This document shows positions 44,225 through 53,795 of a DNA stretch of 64,000 bases, in pieces. Both the position numbers and the translations under genes were made by a program. Numbering within the stretch: position 1 is the first letter of the stretch; each line of letters opens with the position of its first letter. The notes under the pieces are model-generated. The model searched no databases, was not told the DNA's origin, and saw only the letters and a program-made list of their open reading frames with translations. Source of the DNA: Sanguibacter antarcticus (GTDB lineage Bacteria > Actinomycetota > Actinomycetes > Actinomycetales > Cellulomonadaceae); the NCBI RefSeq assembly GCF_002564005.1, contig NZ_PDJG01000001.1, forward strand, positions 1,240,001 through 1,304,000, written 5' to 3'.

Positions 44225-46126
44225 TCAGTGCGTCTGGACCACCCACGCCGCGTGCATGCACGCGTACGGCCCGCCTGCCGCGACGAGCTCGCTGTGCGGC
44301 CCGACCTCGACGACCAGGCCCGCCTCGACGACGACCACGACGTCGGCGGCCTCCGCGGTGGACAGCCGGTGTGCGATCGTGATCGTGCTGCGGCCCTCGG
44401 TGAGCGAGTCCAGCGCGCGGGCGATACGGACCTCGGCTGCCGGGTCGACAGCGGACGTCGCCTCGTCGAGCACGAGGAGGTCGGCACCCGCGAGGTAGGC
44501 CCGGGCGATCGCGACGAGCTGTCGCTCACCCGCGGAGAGGGACTCTCCGCGCTGGCCGACCTCGGTGTCGAGACCGCCCGGGAGGTCGGCGAGCCAGTCC
44601 CCCAGCCCGAGCGCGCCGACGACGCCCTCGAGGGCCGCAGCCTGACCGTCGTCGCCGCCGCGGTAGCCGTAGGCGATGTTCTCGCCGAGCGTCCCCTCGA
44701 ACAGGAAGCCCTCCTGCGGAACCATGACGACCCGCTCCCGAAAGGTCTTCTCGGAGATCTCGCGCAGGTCGACGCCGTCGAGCAAGACTCGGCCCCGCGT
44801 CGGGTCCATGAGGCGGGTGGCCAGCTTGGCGATGGTCGTCTTACCCGACCCGGTGGCGCCGACGACGGCGACGCGCGTGCGCGCCGGGATGTGCAGGTCG
44901 ATGCCGTGCACGACCTCGGGCCCGCCCGGGTAGGAAAAGGAGACGTCGCACAGCTCGATCGTCGCAGGGCCTCGCGGGGTGGTGACGCCGTCAGCGCCAG
45001 GGTCCGGCACGAGGACGGGCGTCTCGAGGACGGCCAGGACGCGTCGCCACCCGGCGACCGCGTTCTGCAGCTCGTTGAGCACCTCGGTCGCCATCTGCAC
45101 GGGACCCGTGAAGAGCTGGACGAGGAAGAGGAACGCGAGGAGCTCACCGACGGTGAGCCCGCCACCGACACCGAGGTAGGTCCCCGCGACGACGATGACG
45201 CTGAGCACCAGGTTGGCGACGAGCACCCCCGACGAGAACACGACGCTCACGAGCTTCTGAGCGCGGACCGCCGCCGAGCGGTGGTCGTCGATCGCTGCGT
45301 CGATACGACGACGCGTGCGCGCTCCCACGCCGTACGCGCGGATGGTCTCGGCTCCCACGACAGCCTCGGAGACCGCTCCGAGCAGCGCGCCGACCCTGGA
45401 CCTCACGAGCGTGTAGGCCTCGCTGACCTTCTGCTGCGCCGGGCGCAGGACGAAGAAGAGCGGGACGAAGCACACCCACACGAGCACGGCGAGCTGCCAC
45501 GAGTAGAGGCACATGAGGACGGTCGCGGCCAGCACCTGCAGGACGGAGACGAGGAGCATGATCCCGCCCCACTGGACGAACAGCGAGATCGTGTCGACGT
45601 CCGACGTGACCCGCGAGACGAGCGACCCGCGCCGCTCCGTGCCCTGGGAGAGCACCGACAGCGCGTGCACGTGCTTGAACGCCTTGACGCGCAGCGTGGC
45701 CAGCCCCGCCTCTGTGCTTCGGAAGAGGCGCACGTTGACGAGCGCGGAGCAGGTCCCCGCGACGAGCAGGACCACCGCGGCAGCCGCCACGAGCACGAGG
45801 ACCCGACGCTGGTCGACCCCGCCCTCGGCGAGTATCCCGGTGTCGACGGTCTGCTGGACCGCCAACGGCACCACGACGCGCCCAGCTGCCGCAAGGACGG
45901 CCAAGACGAGCGTGACGACCACGCCGTCGAGGATCTCGGGAGAGACCTGCAGACCACGGCGCAGCGTCGCGAGGACGCTCGCCTCGCTCGTCGAAGCGAT
46001 CGAGCCGTGCGCGGTCGAACCGTCAGGGGCCGAGCTGTCTGGGGCCGAGCCGTCTGGGGCCGAGCCGTCTGGGGCCGCGGCCGTCGAGGGCCTGCCCTTC
46101 GGGGACCTGTCGCGTGCGGTCGTCAT
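44225..46126 (-). CDS. ABC exporter half, catalytically competent ATPase subunit of a heterodimer
   Basis: This is a 633-residue membrane exporter half. A disordered N-terminus of about 45 residues is built of APDGS repeats. Six helices span about 65-350. The ATPase has Walker A GATGSGKTT, Walker B LLVLDEATSAVD with the catalytic Glu, and IAHRLST with the switch His, but its signature reads LSAGERQ instead of LSGGQ. Together with the partner at 46123-47940 this gives one consensus and one degenerate ATP site, as in TM287/288-type exporters. The start overlaps the partner's stop (ATGA). Substrate is unknown. Confidence 0.93.
   Translation of the reverse strand: MTTARDRSPKGRPSTAAAPDGSAPDGSAPDSSAPDGSTAHGSIASTSEASVLATLRRGLQVSPEILDGVVVTLVLAVLAAAGRVVVPLAVQQTVDTGILAEGGVDQRRVLVLVAAAAVVLLVAGTCSALVNVRLFRSTEAGLATLRVKAFKHVHALSVLSQGTERRGSLVSRVTSDVDTISLFVQWGGIMLLVSVLQVLAATVLMCLYSWQLAVLVWVCFVPLFFVLRPAQQKVSEAYTLVRSRVGALLGAVSEAVVGAETIRAYGVGARTRRRIDAAIDDHRSAAVRAQKLVSVVFSSGVLVANLVLSVIVVAGTYLGVGGGLTVGELLAFLFLVQLFTGPVQMATEVLNELQNAVAGWRRVLAVLETPVLVPDPGADGVTTPRGPATIELCDVSFSYPGGPEVVHGIDLHIPARTRVAVVGATGSGKTTIAKLATRLMDPTRGRVLLDGVDLREISEKTFRERVVMVPQEGFLFEGTLGENIAYGYRGGDDGQAAALEGVVGALGLGDWLADLPGGLDTEVGQRGESLSAGERQLVAIARAYLAGADLLVLDEATSAVDPAAEVRIARALDSLTEGRSTITIAHRLSTAEAADVVVVVEAGLVVEVGPHSELVAAGGPYACMHAAWVVQTH
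46002..46076. repeat. 15-bp tandem repeat in the exporter N-terminus
   Basis: The unit GAGCCGTCTGGGGCC (plus strand) occurs at 46047-46061 and 46062-46076, with one-to-three-base variants at 46017-46031 and 46032-46046 and a decayed copy at 46002-46016. On the coding strand each unit encodes five residues (A-P-D-G-S type). Unit length is a multiple of three, so copy-number change keeps the frame. Confidence 0.9.
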
Positions 46127-47940
46127 TCCTCGTCCTGTCGTCGTGCTGCCTCACGCTGGTAGGCGAGGGCGAGGTCGCGGTAGCCGGGGTCGCGGACGAG
46201 CAGCTCGTCGTGGGTGCCGACGTCGACGACCCTGCCTGCGTCGAGGTGGACGACCGTGTCGGCGAGCGCGACGCTCGACATCCGGTACGCGACCATGACG
46301 ACCGTCGTCCCGGACGACGCACGCAGGCCTGCGAGGATCGACCTCTCGACCTGCGGGTCGACGGCCGAGGTCGCGTCGTCGAGGACGAGAAGCGCAGGCC
46401 TGCGCACGAGCGCTCGGGCGATGGCGACGCGCTGGCGCTGACCGCCCGAGAGGTTCGCGCCGCGCTCGCCGAGCGGGGAACCGAGACCGTCGGGCAGCGC
46501 GCGGACCACGTCGTCGACCCGCGCGAGGCGCAGCGCGGCCCAGACCTCGTCGTCGCTCGGGCTCGCGGGGTCGTCGTCGTCCATGAGCGTCACGTTGGCC
46601 CGGATCGTGTCCTCGAAGATGAAGGTCGACTGCGCGACGAGCGCGACTGCAGCCGTCAGGCTGCGGGGCGTCAGCGACCGGACGTCGACGCCGTCGAGCA
46701 GCACCTGGCCGCTCGTGGGGTCGGAGAGCCTGCTCAGCAGGGAGACGAGCGTCGTCTTGCCCGCGCCTGTCGGGCCGACGACCGCCACGGTCGTGCCCGC
46801 AGGGACCGTCAGGGTGACGTCCCGCACGAGGTGCGCCTCGCTGGCTGGCAGACGGACCGTGACCCCGACGTCGACGAGGTCGACCTGCACCCCTCGGACG
46901 TCCACGTCGGCGCCAGCGCGCTCGACCGTGCCCTCGACGAGAGCACCTCGAGCGTCGAGGACTTGGCTGATCCGGTCATGACCGACGAGACCGCGGGGCA
47001 GCTCACCGAGCACCCAGCCGAAGGCCCGCACGGGCACAGCCATCATCGTCAGCAGATAGGCAGCCGCGACGATGTCTCCGGTGTTCACGTGACCGCCCGC
47101 TGCACGCACCGTTCCGACGCCGAGGACGAGGAGCGTGCCGAGGGAGGGCAGGAACTCGATGACGGGGTCGAACGCGGCGCGCACGGTCCCTACCCGGACG
47201 TTCGCCGCCCGCAGCGCCTCGGTCCTGTCTGCGAAGCGACGCTCTTCACGCTCTTGGGTCCCGAGCGCCTTGACGAGGAGCCCCGCCTCGAAGCTCTCGT
47301 GGGCGACGTCGGCGACCTGCGCGCGCAGCTGCTGCGCGTGGGTGATCGCCGGCGACATGTACCGCTGGAACACGACGTTCACCGCGACGGCGACCGGTAG
47401 GACGCTCAAGGCTGCGACCGCGAGCCAGACGTCGATGCTCAGCAGCGCGCCCGCAGCGATGACGATCATCACGCACACACCGAGCGCGTACGGCAGCGGG
47501 TTGAAGACGCCGGTCGCAGCCTCGACGTCCGAGCTGACGTTCGACAACAGCTGTCCGGTCGGGTGCGAACGGTGCCACGAGACAGGGAGCTCGAGGTACC
47601 TGCCGGTGACCGCCCTGCGGTGACGGGCCTGGAGGTTCGCTACAGCGACGCCGGCGAGCACCCGGCGTGCCGCGACGCTCAGCGCGAGAGACAGCGCAAG
47701 GCCGGCGAGCGCCAGCCCACCGAGCCAGATGGCTCCGACGTCGATCGTGCCCGCGAGCGCCGGGAGGACGAGACGGTCGGTGACCTCGCCGAGGATGCTG
47801 CTGACCGCGACGGTGAGACCACCGAAGAGCGCCGACGAGAGGATCGCCCAGACGTAGACGCGCCACTCGGTCCGCAGACCACGGGTGACGAGAAGGAACG
47901 ATCGGCGGGTCCGTGACCCCTGGAGGGCGTGCACACTCAC
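46123..47940 (-). CDS. ABC exporter half, degenerate-site subunit of a heterodimer
   Basis: This is a 605-residue membrane exporter half, upstream of and coupled to the 44225 gene. Six helices span about 28-310. Walker A GPTGAGKTT and signature LSGGQRQR are canonical, but Walker B ends LLVLDDAT (Asp for catalytic Glu) and the switch histidine is Tyr (VAYRMSS). Its own Walker site therefore cannot hydrolyse ATP efficiently and pairs with the partner's deviant signature. This is the expected asymmetry of heterodimeric exporters, not decay. The pair lies between hisF and hisI. Substrate is unknown. Confidence 0.93.
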   Translation of the reverse strand: MSVHALQGSRTRRSFLLVTRGLRTEWRVYVWAILSSALFGGLTVAVSSILGEVTDRLVLPALAGTIDVGAIWLGGLALAGLALSLALSVAARRVLAGVAVANLQARHRRAVTGRYLELPVSWHRSHPTGQLLSNVSSDVEAATGVFNPLPYALGVCVMIVIAAGALLSIDVWLAVAALSVLPVAVAVNVVFQRYMSPAITHAQQLRAQVADVAHESFEAGLLVKALGTQEREERRFADRTEALRAANVRVGTVRAAFDPVIEFLPSLGTLLVLGVGTVRAAGGHVNTGDIVAAAYLLTMMAVPVRAFGWVLGELPRGLVGHDRISQVLDARGALVEGTVERAGADVDVRGVQVDLVDVGVTVRLPASEAHLVRDVTLTVPAGTTVAVVGPTGAGKTTLVSLLSRLSDPTSGQVLLDGVDVRSLTPRSLTAAVALVAQSTFIFEDTIRANVTLMDDDDPASPSDDEVWAALRLARVDDVVRALPDGLGSPLGERGANLSGGQRQRVAIARALVRRPALLVLDDATSAVDPQVERSILAGLRASSGTTVVMVAYRMSSVALADTVVHLDAGRVVDVGTHDELLVRDPGYRDLALAYQREAARRQDEE

Positions 47941-48015
47941 GAAGCCGATGTCCTTTCGATGGGAGGATCGATCGTCTCACAGCCCAGGGCATCGGGCCGT
48001 GCCACCATTACGACC

Positions 48016-48654
48016 ATGTCGAACTCGTGGAACGCAACAGAACGTGCTCGCCTGGCGCAGGCGCTCGCGCTCGCCGGCCCTGGCGCACCTACCCTCTGCG
48101 AGGGGTGGAGCGCCGCTCACCTCGCCACGCACCTGGTGCTGCGTGAGCACAAGCCGTGGGCGGTGTTCGGCGCACCGTTCGAGCGTGCCGTCGCTGGTGC
48201 GACGGAGCGTCCGGCATTCGATGCTCTCGTGACGTCGTTCGCACGGACCCCGGCGGCGTGGAGCCCTGCACGCTGGGCCGGCGAGCAGATGAACCTCCTC
48301 GAGTACCACGTGCACCTGCAGGACGTCGTGCGTGCGGGCCCGCAGGACGGCGCTGCGCGGGCGGTGCCTGAGCAGGCTCTCGAGCGTGCACTGTGGGCGC
48401 AGCTCCGGTACTTTGCGCGGCTCCTGTACCGGCCTGCTCCGGTCGGTGTGGTCCTCGCGGTCACCGACGGACCGCGCACGGTGGTACGCAAGCCACGGTC
48501 CGGAAGCGGGAGCGTCGTCATCTCCGGTCAGGCGAGCGAGCTCGCGCTGCACGCGTTCGGACGTGGCGCTGTGGCCGACGTCACGGTCGAGGGGCTCCCG
48601 GAGGACGTCGCTGCGCTCGCCGTACGGTTTCCTGCGCCGGCTCCCCGCGGCTGA
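48016..48654 (+). CDS. TIGR03085 family metal-binding protein
   Basis: This is a 212-residue protein of the DinB/maleylpyruvate isomerase-like fold. The N-terminal four-helix part contains LCEGWSAAHLATHLVLREHK with potential metal His residues, and NLLEYHVHLQDVVRA supplies more. The C-terminal half ends with the SCP2-like GLPEDVAALAVRF. Members may use mycothiol or similar thiols, but the reaction is unknown. The ATG at 48016 is chosen where homology begins (MSNSWNATERARLAQAL). It is divergent from the exporter pair and convergent with hisF. Confidence 0.85.
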   Translation: MSNSWNATERARLAQALALAGPGAPTLCEGWSAAHLATHLVLREHKPWAVFGAPFERAVAGATERPAFDALVTSFARTPAAWSPARWAGEQMNLLEYHVHLQDVVRAGPQDGAARAVPEQALERALWAQLRYFARLLYRPAPVGVVLAVTDGPRTVVRKPRSGSGSVVISGQASELALHAFGRGAVADVTVEGLPEDVAALAVRFPAPAPRG

Positions 48655-48672
48655 GCGACCGAGCCTGAGCAA

Positions 48673-48705
48673 CCGCGTCTGAGCCACCGCGTGGTTCAGA
48701 CGCGG
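48673..48705. terminator. Bidirectional terminator between the TIGR03085 gene and hisF
   Basis: CCGCGTCTGAGCCA pairs with TGGTTCAGACGCGG (14 pairs, one G-T) around a CCGCG loop. It starts 18 bases after the TIGR03085 stop, and its right arm contains the last codons and stop of hisF, so the coding end doubles as a terminator stem. Confidence 0.75.
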
Positions 48706-49469
48706 ACCTCGAGGCCAGCGGTCTGCATCGCTCCCTTGACCTCGTGGATGGAGAGCTTGCCGAAGTGGAAGACGCTGGCCGCCAGGACTGCGTCGGCTCC
48801 GGCCTGCGCGGCGGCGACGAAGTCGTCGGTGGTGCTGGCGCCGCCGCTCGCGATGAGAGGCACACCGACCTCGCGGCGGACGAGGGACAGCATCTCGAGG
48901 TCGTAGCCGCCGTAGGTGCCGTCAGCATCCATGGAGTTGAGAAGGATCTCCCCCGCACCGAGCTCCGCCGCCTGGACAGCCCATCGAAGAGCGTCGATCC
49001 CCGTGCCGCGTCGGCCACCGTGCGTCGTCACCTCGAAGCCCGACTCCGTGCGCGTGTCTCCGGTGACACGACGCGCATCGATGGACAGCACGAGGACCTG
49101 GCTGCCGAAACGATCGGCGATCTCAGCGAGCAGCTCCGGGCGCGCGATGGCCGCCGTGTTGACCCCGACCTTGTCCGCCCCAGCGCGCAGCAGGCGATCG
49201 ACGTCGTCCGCGCTGCGCACACCGCCACCCACCGTCAACGGGATGAAGATCTCTTCTGCGGTCCGGCGCACCACGTCGTACGTCGTCTCCCGGTCCCCCG
49301 ATGATGCCGAGACATCGAGGAACGTCAGTTCGTCGGCGCCGCCGGCATCGTAGGTCCGCGCGAGCTCGACAGGGTCGCCTGCGTCGCGGAGGTTCTCGAA
49401 GTTGACGCCCTTGACGACGCGGCCAGCATCGACGTCGAGGCACGGGATCACACGGACTGAGACTGACAT
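48696..49469 (-). CDS. hisF: Imidazole glycerol phosphate synthase cyclase subunit
   Basis: This is a 257-residue TIM barrel that, with HisH, makes imidazole glycerol phosphate and AICAR. The catalytic Asp residues lie in [17 protein letters not shown] and [20 protein letters not shown] and [10 protein letters not shown] form the phosphate sites. The start is ATG 49469 ([12 protein letters not shown]), with GAGGAAG upstream at a longish distance; the frame is open further upstream without homology. HisH is not in the window. It is on the same strand as hisI 4.5 kb downstream, separated by the exporter pair. Confidence 0.96.
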   Translation of the reverse strand: MSVSVRVIPCLDVDAGRVVKGVNFENLRDAGDPVELARTYDAGGADELTFLDVSASSGDRETTYDVVRRTAEEIFIPLTVGGGVRSADDVDRLLRAGADKVGVNTAAIARPELLAEIADRFGSQVLVLSIDARRVTGDTRTESGFEVTTHGGRRGTGIDALRWAVQAAELGAGEILLNSMDADGTYGGYDLEMLSLVRREVGVPLIASGGASTTDDFVAAAQAGADAVLAASVFHFGKLSIHEVKGAMQTAGLEVRV

Positions 49470-49569
49470 CGACTTCTGCTTCCTCGCGGGGGCGCACGCC
49501 CGTGGTTCTGCACGAAGACTACGGGGGCGTCGTCTGTCGGCGGCGAAGGTCTCACCGCCGAGGTCGTAC

Positions 49570-50475
49570 CTATGCTGCCGGTGAGGCCGCCAGGATGTCG
49601 ACCACATACACGAGCGTCTCGGCGGACAGGTCGTTCCCGCTCGGCCCGAAACCCAGCCCGGGAGGGATCACGAGCATCACCTGGCTCCCGATCGGAAGAT
49701 CGACCAGGCCCTCGTCGAACCCCTCGATGAGCTGGTCCTCACCCAACGTGACCGTCTCCGGCAGGAGGTCAGCGCCCCACGTGGTGTCGAAGAGCTCACT
49801 GTTCGACCACTTCACCGCGACGAACTGGATCATGACCTTCTGACCTGCGGTGATCTGCGCTCCCGTCCCACGGATGAGCTGCTGCACCACCGGGCTGGTC
49901 GGCGGGACGGCTTCCGCGGCCACGCTGACCGTGGGCACCCCGTTCGCGTCGTACTCGACGGTCGGCAGCCCGTCGGCCGGCGCTCTCGCCTCGCCGACCG
50001 CGCGAGACGAGAGGATGTCGATGCTCATGACCAGCGGGACGTCGTCAGTCTCGACGACGTGCAGGATCCGTGTGCCGATGGTCTGCCCGCTGATGACGGT
50101 GTAGAGATCGCTGCCGATCGATTCCGGGCTCAGCAGGTAGGGCTTCGGCAACGAGGCGAAGTCGTCTCGGACCACCGTCGCGTCCGTCGCGTTCTCGGAG
50201 TAGATCTTCAGGAGGACCGGCTGGTTGTCGACGACCGGCTCGCCGTCCCCCGTCCACACGACCTCGGTCAGCGGCGTCTCGACGAGGAGCGGGGCCGTGT
50301 ACGTGAAGACTGGGGCCTGCCCACCGGTCCCGGAGATGTCCACGACCGGCGCGGGCGCGACCGTGGGCGTCGGGACAGGCTCCGGCGAGGGGCCGCACGC
50401 AGTCACCGCAAGACAGAGACCGAGCGAGAGGGCACCCAGTCCGGTTCTGACCGTTCGCATTCTCCAGTGGCGCAT
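49570..50475 (-). CDS. FKBP-type peptidyl-prolyl isomerase lipoprotein
   Basis: This is a 301-residue exported prolyl isomerase. The N-terminus [12 protein letters not shown] with a hydrophobic helix and lipobox VTAC ([11 protein letters not shown]) predicts a lipoprotein outside the membrane. Residues about 55-165 resemble a degenerate FKBP-like module. The C-terminal FKBP domain (about 205-300) keeps ELFDTTWG, the hydrophobic pocket LIEGFDEGL, and [15 protein letters not shown] 50475 is chosen with AGGA ten bases upstream; ATG 50460 is possible. It follows pafA by 44 bases on the same strand. A FKBP gene after pafA is common in actinobacteria. Confidence 0.88.
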   Translation of the reverse strand: MRHWRMRTVRTGLGALSLGLCLAVTACGPSPEPVPTPTVAPAPVVDISGTGGQAPVFTYTAPLLVETPLTEVVWTGDGEPVVDNQPVLLKIYSENATDATVVRDDFASLPKPYLLSPESIGSDLYTVISGQTIGTRILHVVETDDVPLVMSIDILSSRAVGEARAPADGLPTVEYDANGVPTVSVAAEAVPPTSPVVQQLIRGTGAQITAGQKVMIQFVAVKWSNSELFDTTWGADLLPETVTLGEDQLIEGFDEGLVDLPIGSQVMLVIPPGLGFGPSGNDLSAETLVYVVDILAASPAA

Positions 50476-50519
50476 GGGGACACATCCTACCGACGCGCTG
50501 ACGCGCTCGGCGCCGGGCG

Positions 50520-51884
50520 CTACATGCTCTCGATGAGGCGCTCCACACGCTCGTCGACGCTCTGGAACGGGTCCTTGCACAAGACCGTGCGCTGCGCCTG
50601 GTCGTTGAGCTTGAGGTGCACCCAGTCGACCGTGTAGTCGCGCTTGGCCTCCTGGGCCTTGCGGACGAAGTCGCCCCGAAGCTTCGCGCGCGTCGTCTGA
50701 GGCGGGACAGCCGTCGACTCGAGGACCTCGATGTCGCTCGCGACCCGTTCGACCATCCCGCGGGCCGCCAGCAGGTTGTAGAGCCCCTCGGTCCGCGAGA
50801 TGTCGTGGTACGCGAGGTCGAGGCGCGCGATCCGCGGGTCGCCGAACTCGATCGAGTGCTTCTCCTGGTAGCGGCGGATGAGCCGGTGCTTGATGACCCA
50901 GTCGAGCTCGCGCTCGACCGGAGTCATGTCCCCCGCCTGGAACGCGAGAAGACCACGCTCCCAGAGGTCAAAGACCCTCTTGTCCGTCGCCGTCATCTCG
51001 CCGCTCGCCTCGACGAAGTCCCGGACCCGGACGAGATACTCCTGCTGCAGGTCGACCGCTGTCACCGTCCGGCCCGACGAGAGGACGATCGGCGCCTTGC
51101 CGGTCATGTCGTGGCTGATCTCACGGATCGCCCGGATCGGGTTCTCCAGAGCCATGTCCCGCATCGGGATGCCTGCCTCGATGACGCGCAGCACCATGTC
51201 CGTCGCGCCGACCTTGAGCATCGTCGTCGGCTCCGCCATTGAGGAGTCGCCCACGATGACGTGCAACCGGCGATAGAGCTCGGCATCAGCGTGCGGCTCG
51301 TCCCGGGTGTTGATGATGGGACGCGAGCGCGTGGTCGCGCTCGAGACCGCCTCCCAGATGTGGTCGGCTCGCTGCGACAGGCAGAACGTCGCACCCCGCG
51401 GTCCCGGCAGCACCTTGCCGGCGCCGGTGAGGATCTGTCGTGTGATGAGGAACGGGACGAGGATGTCCGCGAGCCGCGAGAAGTCGCCCTGGCGGCGCAC
51501 GAGGTAGTTCTCGTGGCACCCGTAGGAGTTGCCTGCAGAGTCGGTGTTGTTCTTGAACAGGTGGATCGTGCCCGGGATGGACTCGAGCTCGAGCCGGTTC
51601 TGCGCATCGGCGACGAGGCCTTCGAGGATGCGCTCACCACCGCGGTCGTAGGCGATGAGCTGACGCACGTCGTCGCACTCCGCCGTCGCGTACTCGGGGT
51701 GGGACCCGACGTCGAGGTAGAGGCGCGAGCCGTTGCGCAGGAAGACGTTCGACGACCTGCCCCAGGCGACGACCTTGCGGAAGAGATATCGCGCGACCTC
51801 GTCGGGAGAGAGCCCGTGACCGTCCGGGGCGGCGCACGTCACGCCGTACTCCGTCTCGAGGCCGAAGATGCGGCGGGTACTCAT
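50520..51884 (-). CDS. pafA: Pup-protein ligase
   Basis: This is a 454-residue ligase that phosphorylates the C-terminal Glu of Pup and joins it to target lysines. It has the glutamine synthetase-like fold with [12 protein letters not shown] at the N-terminus, YATAECDDV and [20 protein letters not shown] in the active site, and the small C-terminal domain. It is distinguished from Dop by the missing N-terminal insertion loop and a shorter length. The ATG overlaps the prcA stop (ATGA). Order prcB-prcA-pafA is the conserved actinobacterial one. Confidence 0.97.
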   Translation of the reverse strand: MSTRRIFGLETEYGVTCAAPDGHGLSPDEVARYLFRKVVAWGRSSNVFLRNGSRLYLDVGSHPEYATAECDDVRQLIAYDRGGERILEGLVADAQNRLELESIPGTIHLFKNNTDSAGNSYGCHENYLVRRQGDFSRLADILVPFLITRQILTGAGKVLPGPRGATFCLSQRADHIWEAVSSATTRSRPIINTRDEPHADAELYRRLHVIVGDSSMAEPTTMLKVGATDMVLRVIEAGIPMRDMALENPIRAIREISHDMTGKAPIVLSSGRTVTAVDLQQEYLVRVRDFVEASGEMTATDKRVFDLWERGLLAFQAGDMTPVERELDWVIKHRLIRRYQEKHSIEFGDPRIARLDLAYHDISRTEGLYNLLAARGMVERVASDIEVLESTAVPPQTTRAKLRGDFVRKAQEAKRDYTVDWVHLKLNDQAQRTVLCKDPFQSVDERVERLIESM

Positions 51885-52603
51885 GACTGCACTCCTTGCG
51901 CGCCGAGAAGATCATCGAGAGCCGTGCCCGCGAGACGTCTGAACGCTCGTCGCGGACGCTCGCGGTCGAGGACAGCGACCTCGAGGCTCGTCGACGTGAT
52001 CTCGCGCGCCGGTGCGCCGTCGGCGCCCTCTGCGTCCGGTGTCGCCAGCACGTCACGGATCAGGGCGAGGACCTCCGGCAGCGAGAGGTCGGGGCGCCAC
52101 CCGTCGCTGAGCACCTCACCGAGCTGTTCGGACTGTCCACCGATGACCACCGCACCGTGCTCGTCCGCGACCGAACCGTCATAGGACAACCGGTAGATCT
52201 GGTCTTGTGCGGCGCTCCGGCCGACCTCAGCGACGATGAGCTCGACCTCGAGCGGCTTCGACTCGGTCGTGAAGACCGTCCCCAGCGTCTGGGCGTACGC
52301 GTTCGCCAGCCCGCGCGCGCTGACGTCGGCACGGTCGTAGGAGTATCCGCGCAGGTCTGCGTACCGCACACCGGCCACGCGCAGGTTCTCGAACTCGTTG
52401 TACTTCCCGACGGCAGCGAACGCAATGCGGTCGTAGATCTCCGAGATCTTGTGCAAGGCCCGTGAGGGGTTCTCCGTCGCGAAAGCGATACCGCCGTCGT
52501 ACCCGGCCACGACGACGGACCTGCCGCGGGCGATACCCTTGCGCGCGTAGTCCGCGCGGTCCTTCATGAGCTGTTCCGGCGAGACGTAGAACGGCATGTT
52601 CAC
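51881..52603 (-). CDS. prcA: Proteasome alpha subunit
   Basis: This is a 240-residue subunit of the outer rings of the 20S proteasome, gating the chamber. It begins [20 protein letters not shown], has [37 protein letters not shown] and the conserved proteasome core. It carries no catalytic Thr, as expected for alpha. The GTG at 52603 overlaps the prcB stop (GTGA); ATG 52597 is an alternative two codons later. The C-terminal tail (about 205-240) is longer and basic-rich. It is coupled to pafA downstream. Confidence 0.96.
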   Translation of the reverse strand: MNMPFYVSPEQLMKDRADYARKGIARGRSVVVAGYDGGIAFATENPSRALHKISEIYDRIAFAAVGKYNEFENLRVAGVRYADLRGYSYDRADVSARGLANAYAQTLGTVFTTESKPLEVELIVAEVGRSAAQDQIYRLSYDGSVADEHGAVVIGGQSEQLGEVLSDGWRPDLSLPEVLALIRDVLATPDAEGADGAPAREITSTSLEVAVLDRERPRRAFRRLAGTALDDLLGAQGVQS

Positions 52604-53460
52604 AGCAGGTCACCCCCGTGACGCGGTGCGTGGCTCGCGCGAGCGATGCGTGACTGCTCGGTGCGCGCCGCGAGGATCGCGTCGACCGTCTCCTCGAGCT
52701 CGGCGTCCGGTACCTTGCGGAATCCGTCACGATCGATCGTCGCCACGACCGGCCAGATCTTGCGCACCGTGTCCGGCCCGCCGGTCGCCGAGTCGTCGTC
52801 CGCCGCGTCCACGAGCGACTCGACCACCACCCGCACCGCCCCTGCCGCGTCGAGGCCAGGGTGCCAGAGCTTCTTCAGCGCACCGCGGGCGAACACCGAA
52901 CCAGAGCCCACGCTGTGGTGCTCGAGCTCCTCGTAACGGCCACCGGTGACGTCATAGGAGAAGATGCGGCCCACCTGGGCCGCCAGATCGTACCCGGCGA
53001 ACAGCGGGACGACCGCCAGTCCTTGCATGGCGAGCGCGAGGTTGCCCCGGATCATCGTCGAGAGCCGGTTGGCCTTCCCGTCGAGAGAGAGGAGCGTGCC
53101 CTCGATCTTTTCGTAGTGCTCGAGCTCGAGCTGGAAGAGGCGCACGAGCTCGAGAGCGATGCCCGCCGACCCTGCGATGCCGACAGCGGAGTACTCGTCC
53201 GCTGCGAACACCTTCTCGATCTCGCGGTTGGCGATCATCGAGCCCATCGTCGCCCGGCGGTCCCCCGCCATGACGACACCGCCCTCGAAGGTCGCAGCGA
53301 CGATCGTCGTGGCCCGCGGGCTCGCCGGGACGTCCCCCTGCGGCAGCGGACGCCCCCCAGGAAGCATCGACGGGGAATGTGACGCCAGAAAGTCGACGAA
53401 CGACGACGTACCCGGCGTCGTGAACGATCGTGGGAGACGGCCCGACGGTTCGTCCGTCAT
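52600..53460 (-). CDS. prcB: Proteasome beta subunit (proteolytic)
   Basis: This is a 286-residue precursor. A propeptide of about 50 residues (with [16 protein letters not shown]) is removed autocatalytically to expose Thr51 in [11 protein letters not shown], the nucleophile. [20 protein letters not shown] and [20 protein letters not shown] follow, including the catalytic Asp and Lys region. The start is ATG 53460, five bases after the pup stop, so pup, prcB, prcA and pafA form one unit. The beta subunit degrades pupylated proteins delivered by Arc. Confidence 0.97.
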   Translation of the reverse strand: MTDEPSGRLPRSFTTPGTSSFVDFLASHSPSMLPGGRPLPQGDVPASPRATTIVAATFEGGVVMAGDRRATMGSMIANREIEKVFAADEYSAVGIAGSAGIALELVRLFQLELEHYEKIEGTLLSLDGKANRLSTMIRGNLALAMQGLAVVPLFAGYDLAAQVGRIFSYDVTGGRYEELEHHSVGSGSVFARGALKKLWHPGLDAAGAVRVVVESLVDAADDDSATGGPDTVRKIWPVVATIDRDGFRKVPDAELEETVDAILAARTEQSRIARASHAPRHGGDLL

Positions 53461-53465
53461 ATGGG

Positions 53466-53660
53466 CTACTGCCCGCCCTTCTGGACGAACCCACGGACGA
53501 AGGACTCGGCGTTCGTCTCGAGGACGTCGTCGATCTCGTCGAGGAGCGCATCGACCTCCGCGTCTCGCACCACCGGCGCGGTGGTCGCGGCGGGCACCGG
53601 CTCGATGTCGTCGGGCGTCCGATCCTGCGGAGAGTGCTGCTGGTGTTCCTGACCTGACAT
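53466..53660 (-). CDS. pup: Prokaryotic ubiquitin-like protein Pup
   Basis: This is a 64-residue, largely disordered tag. The C-terminal half has the Arc-binding coiled-coil helix ([20 protein letters not shown]), then [10 protein letters not shown]. It ends in Gln, so it must be deamidated to Glu by Dop before PafA can attach it. The N-terminus is Gln/His/Pro-rich and needed to start unfolding. The start is ATG 53660; a 135-bp gap separates it from the divergent membrane-protein gene. Confidence 0.97.
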   Translation of the reverse strand: MSGQEHQQHSPQDRTPDDIEPVPAATTAPVVRDAEVDALLDEIDDVLETNAESFVRGFVQKGGQ

Positions 53661-53795
53661 GTGCTCCTCCTACCATCCGCACGCAACGATGACCTGCTCC
53701 CATCTAACCTCATCGGTGCTCCGGGCGAGCATCTGTCCACAGGTTTCACGCAGCGATGCGCGCCTGTGGCACGGTCTGAGGCAGGATCAAGGACC

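Noticed and set aside
46123..47940. The exporter subunit with Asp in Walker B as a decaying pseudogene
   Set aside because: The substitutions are the specific, complementary ones of heterodimeric exporters, and the frame is intact and coupled to a competent partner.
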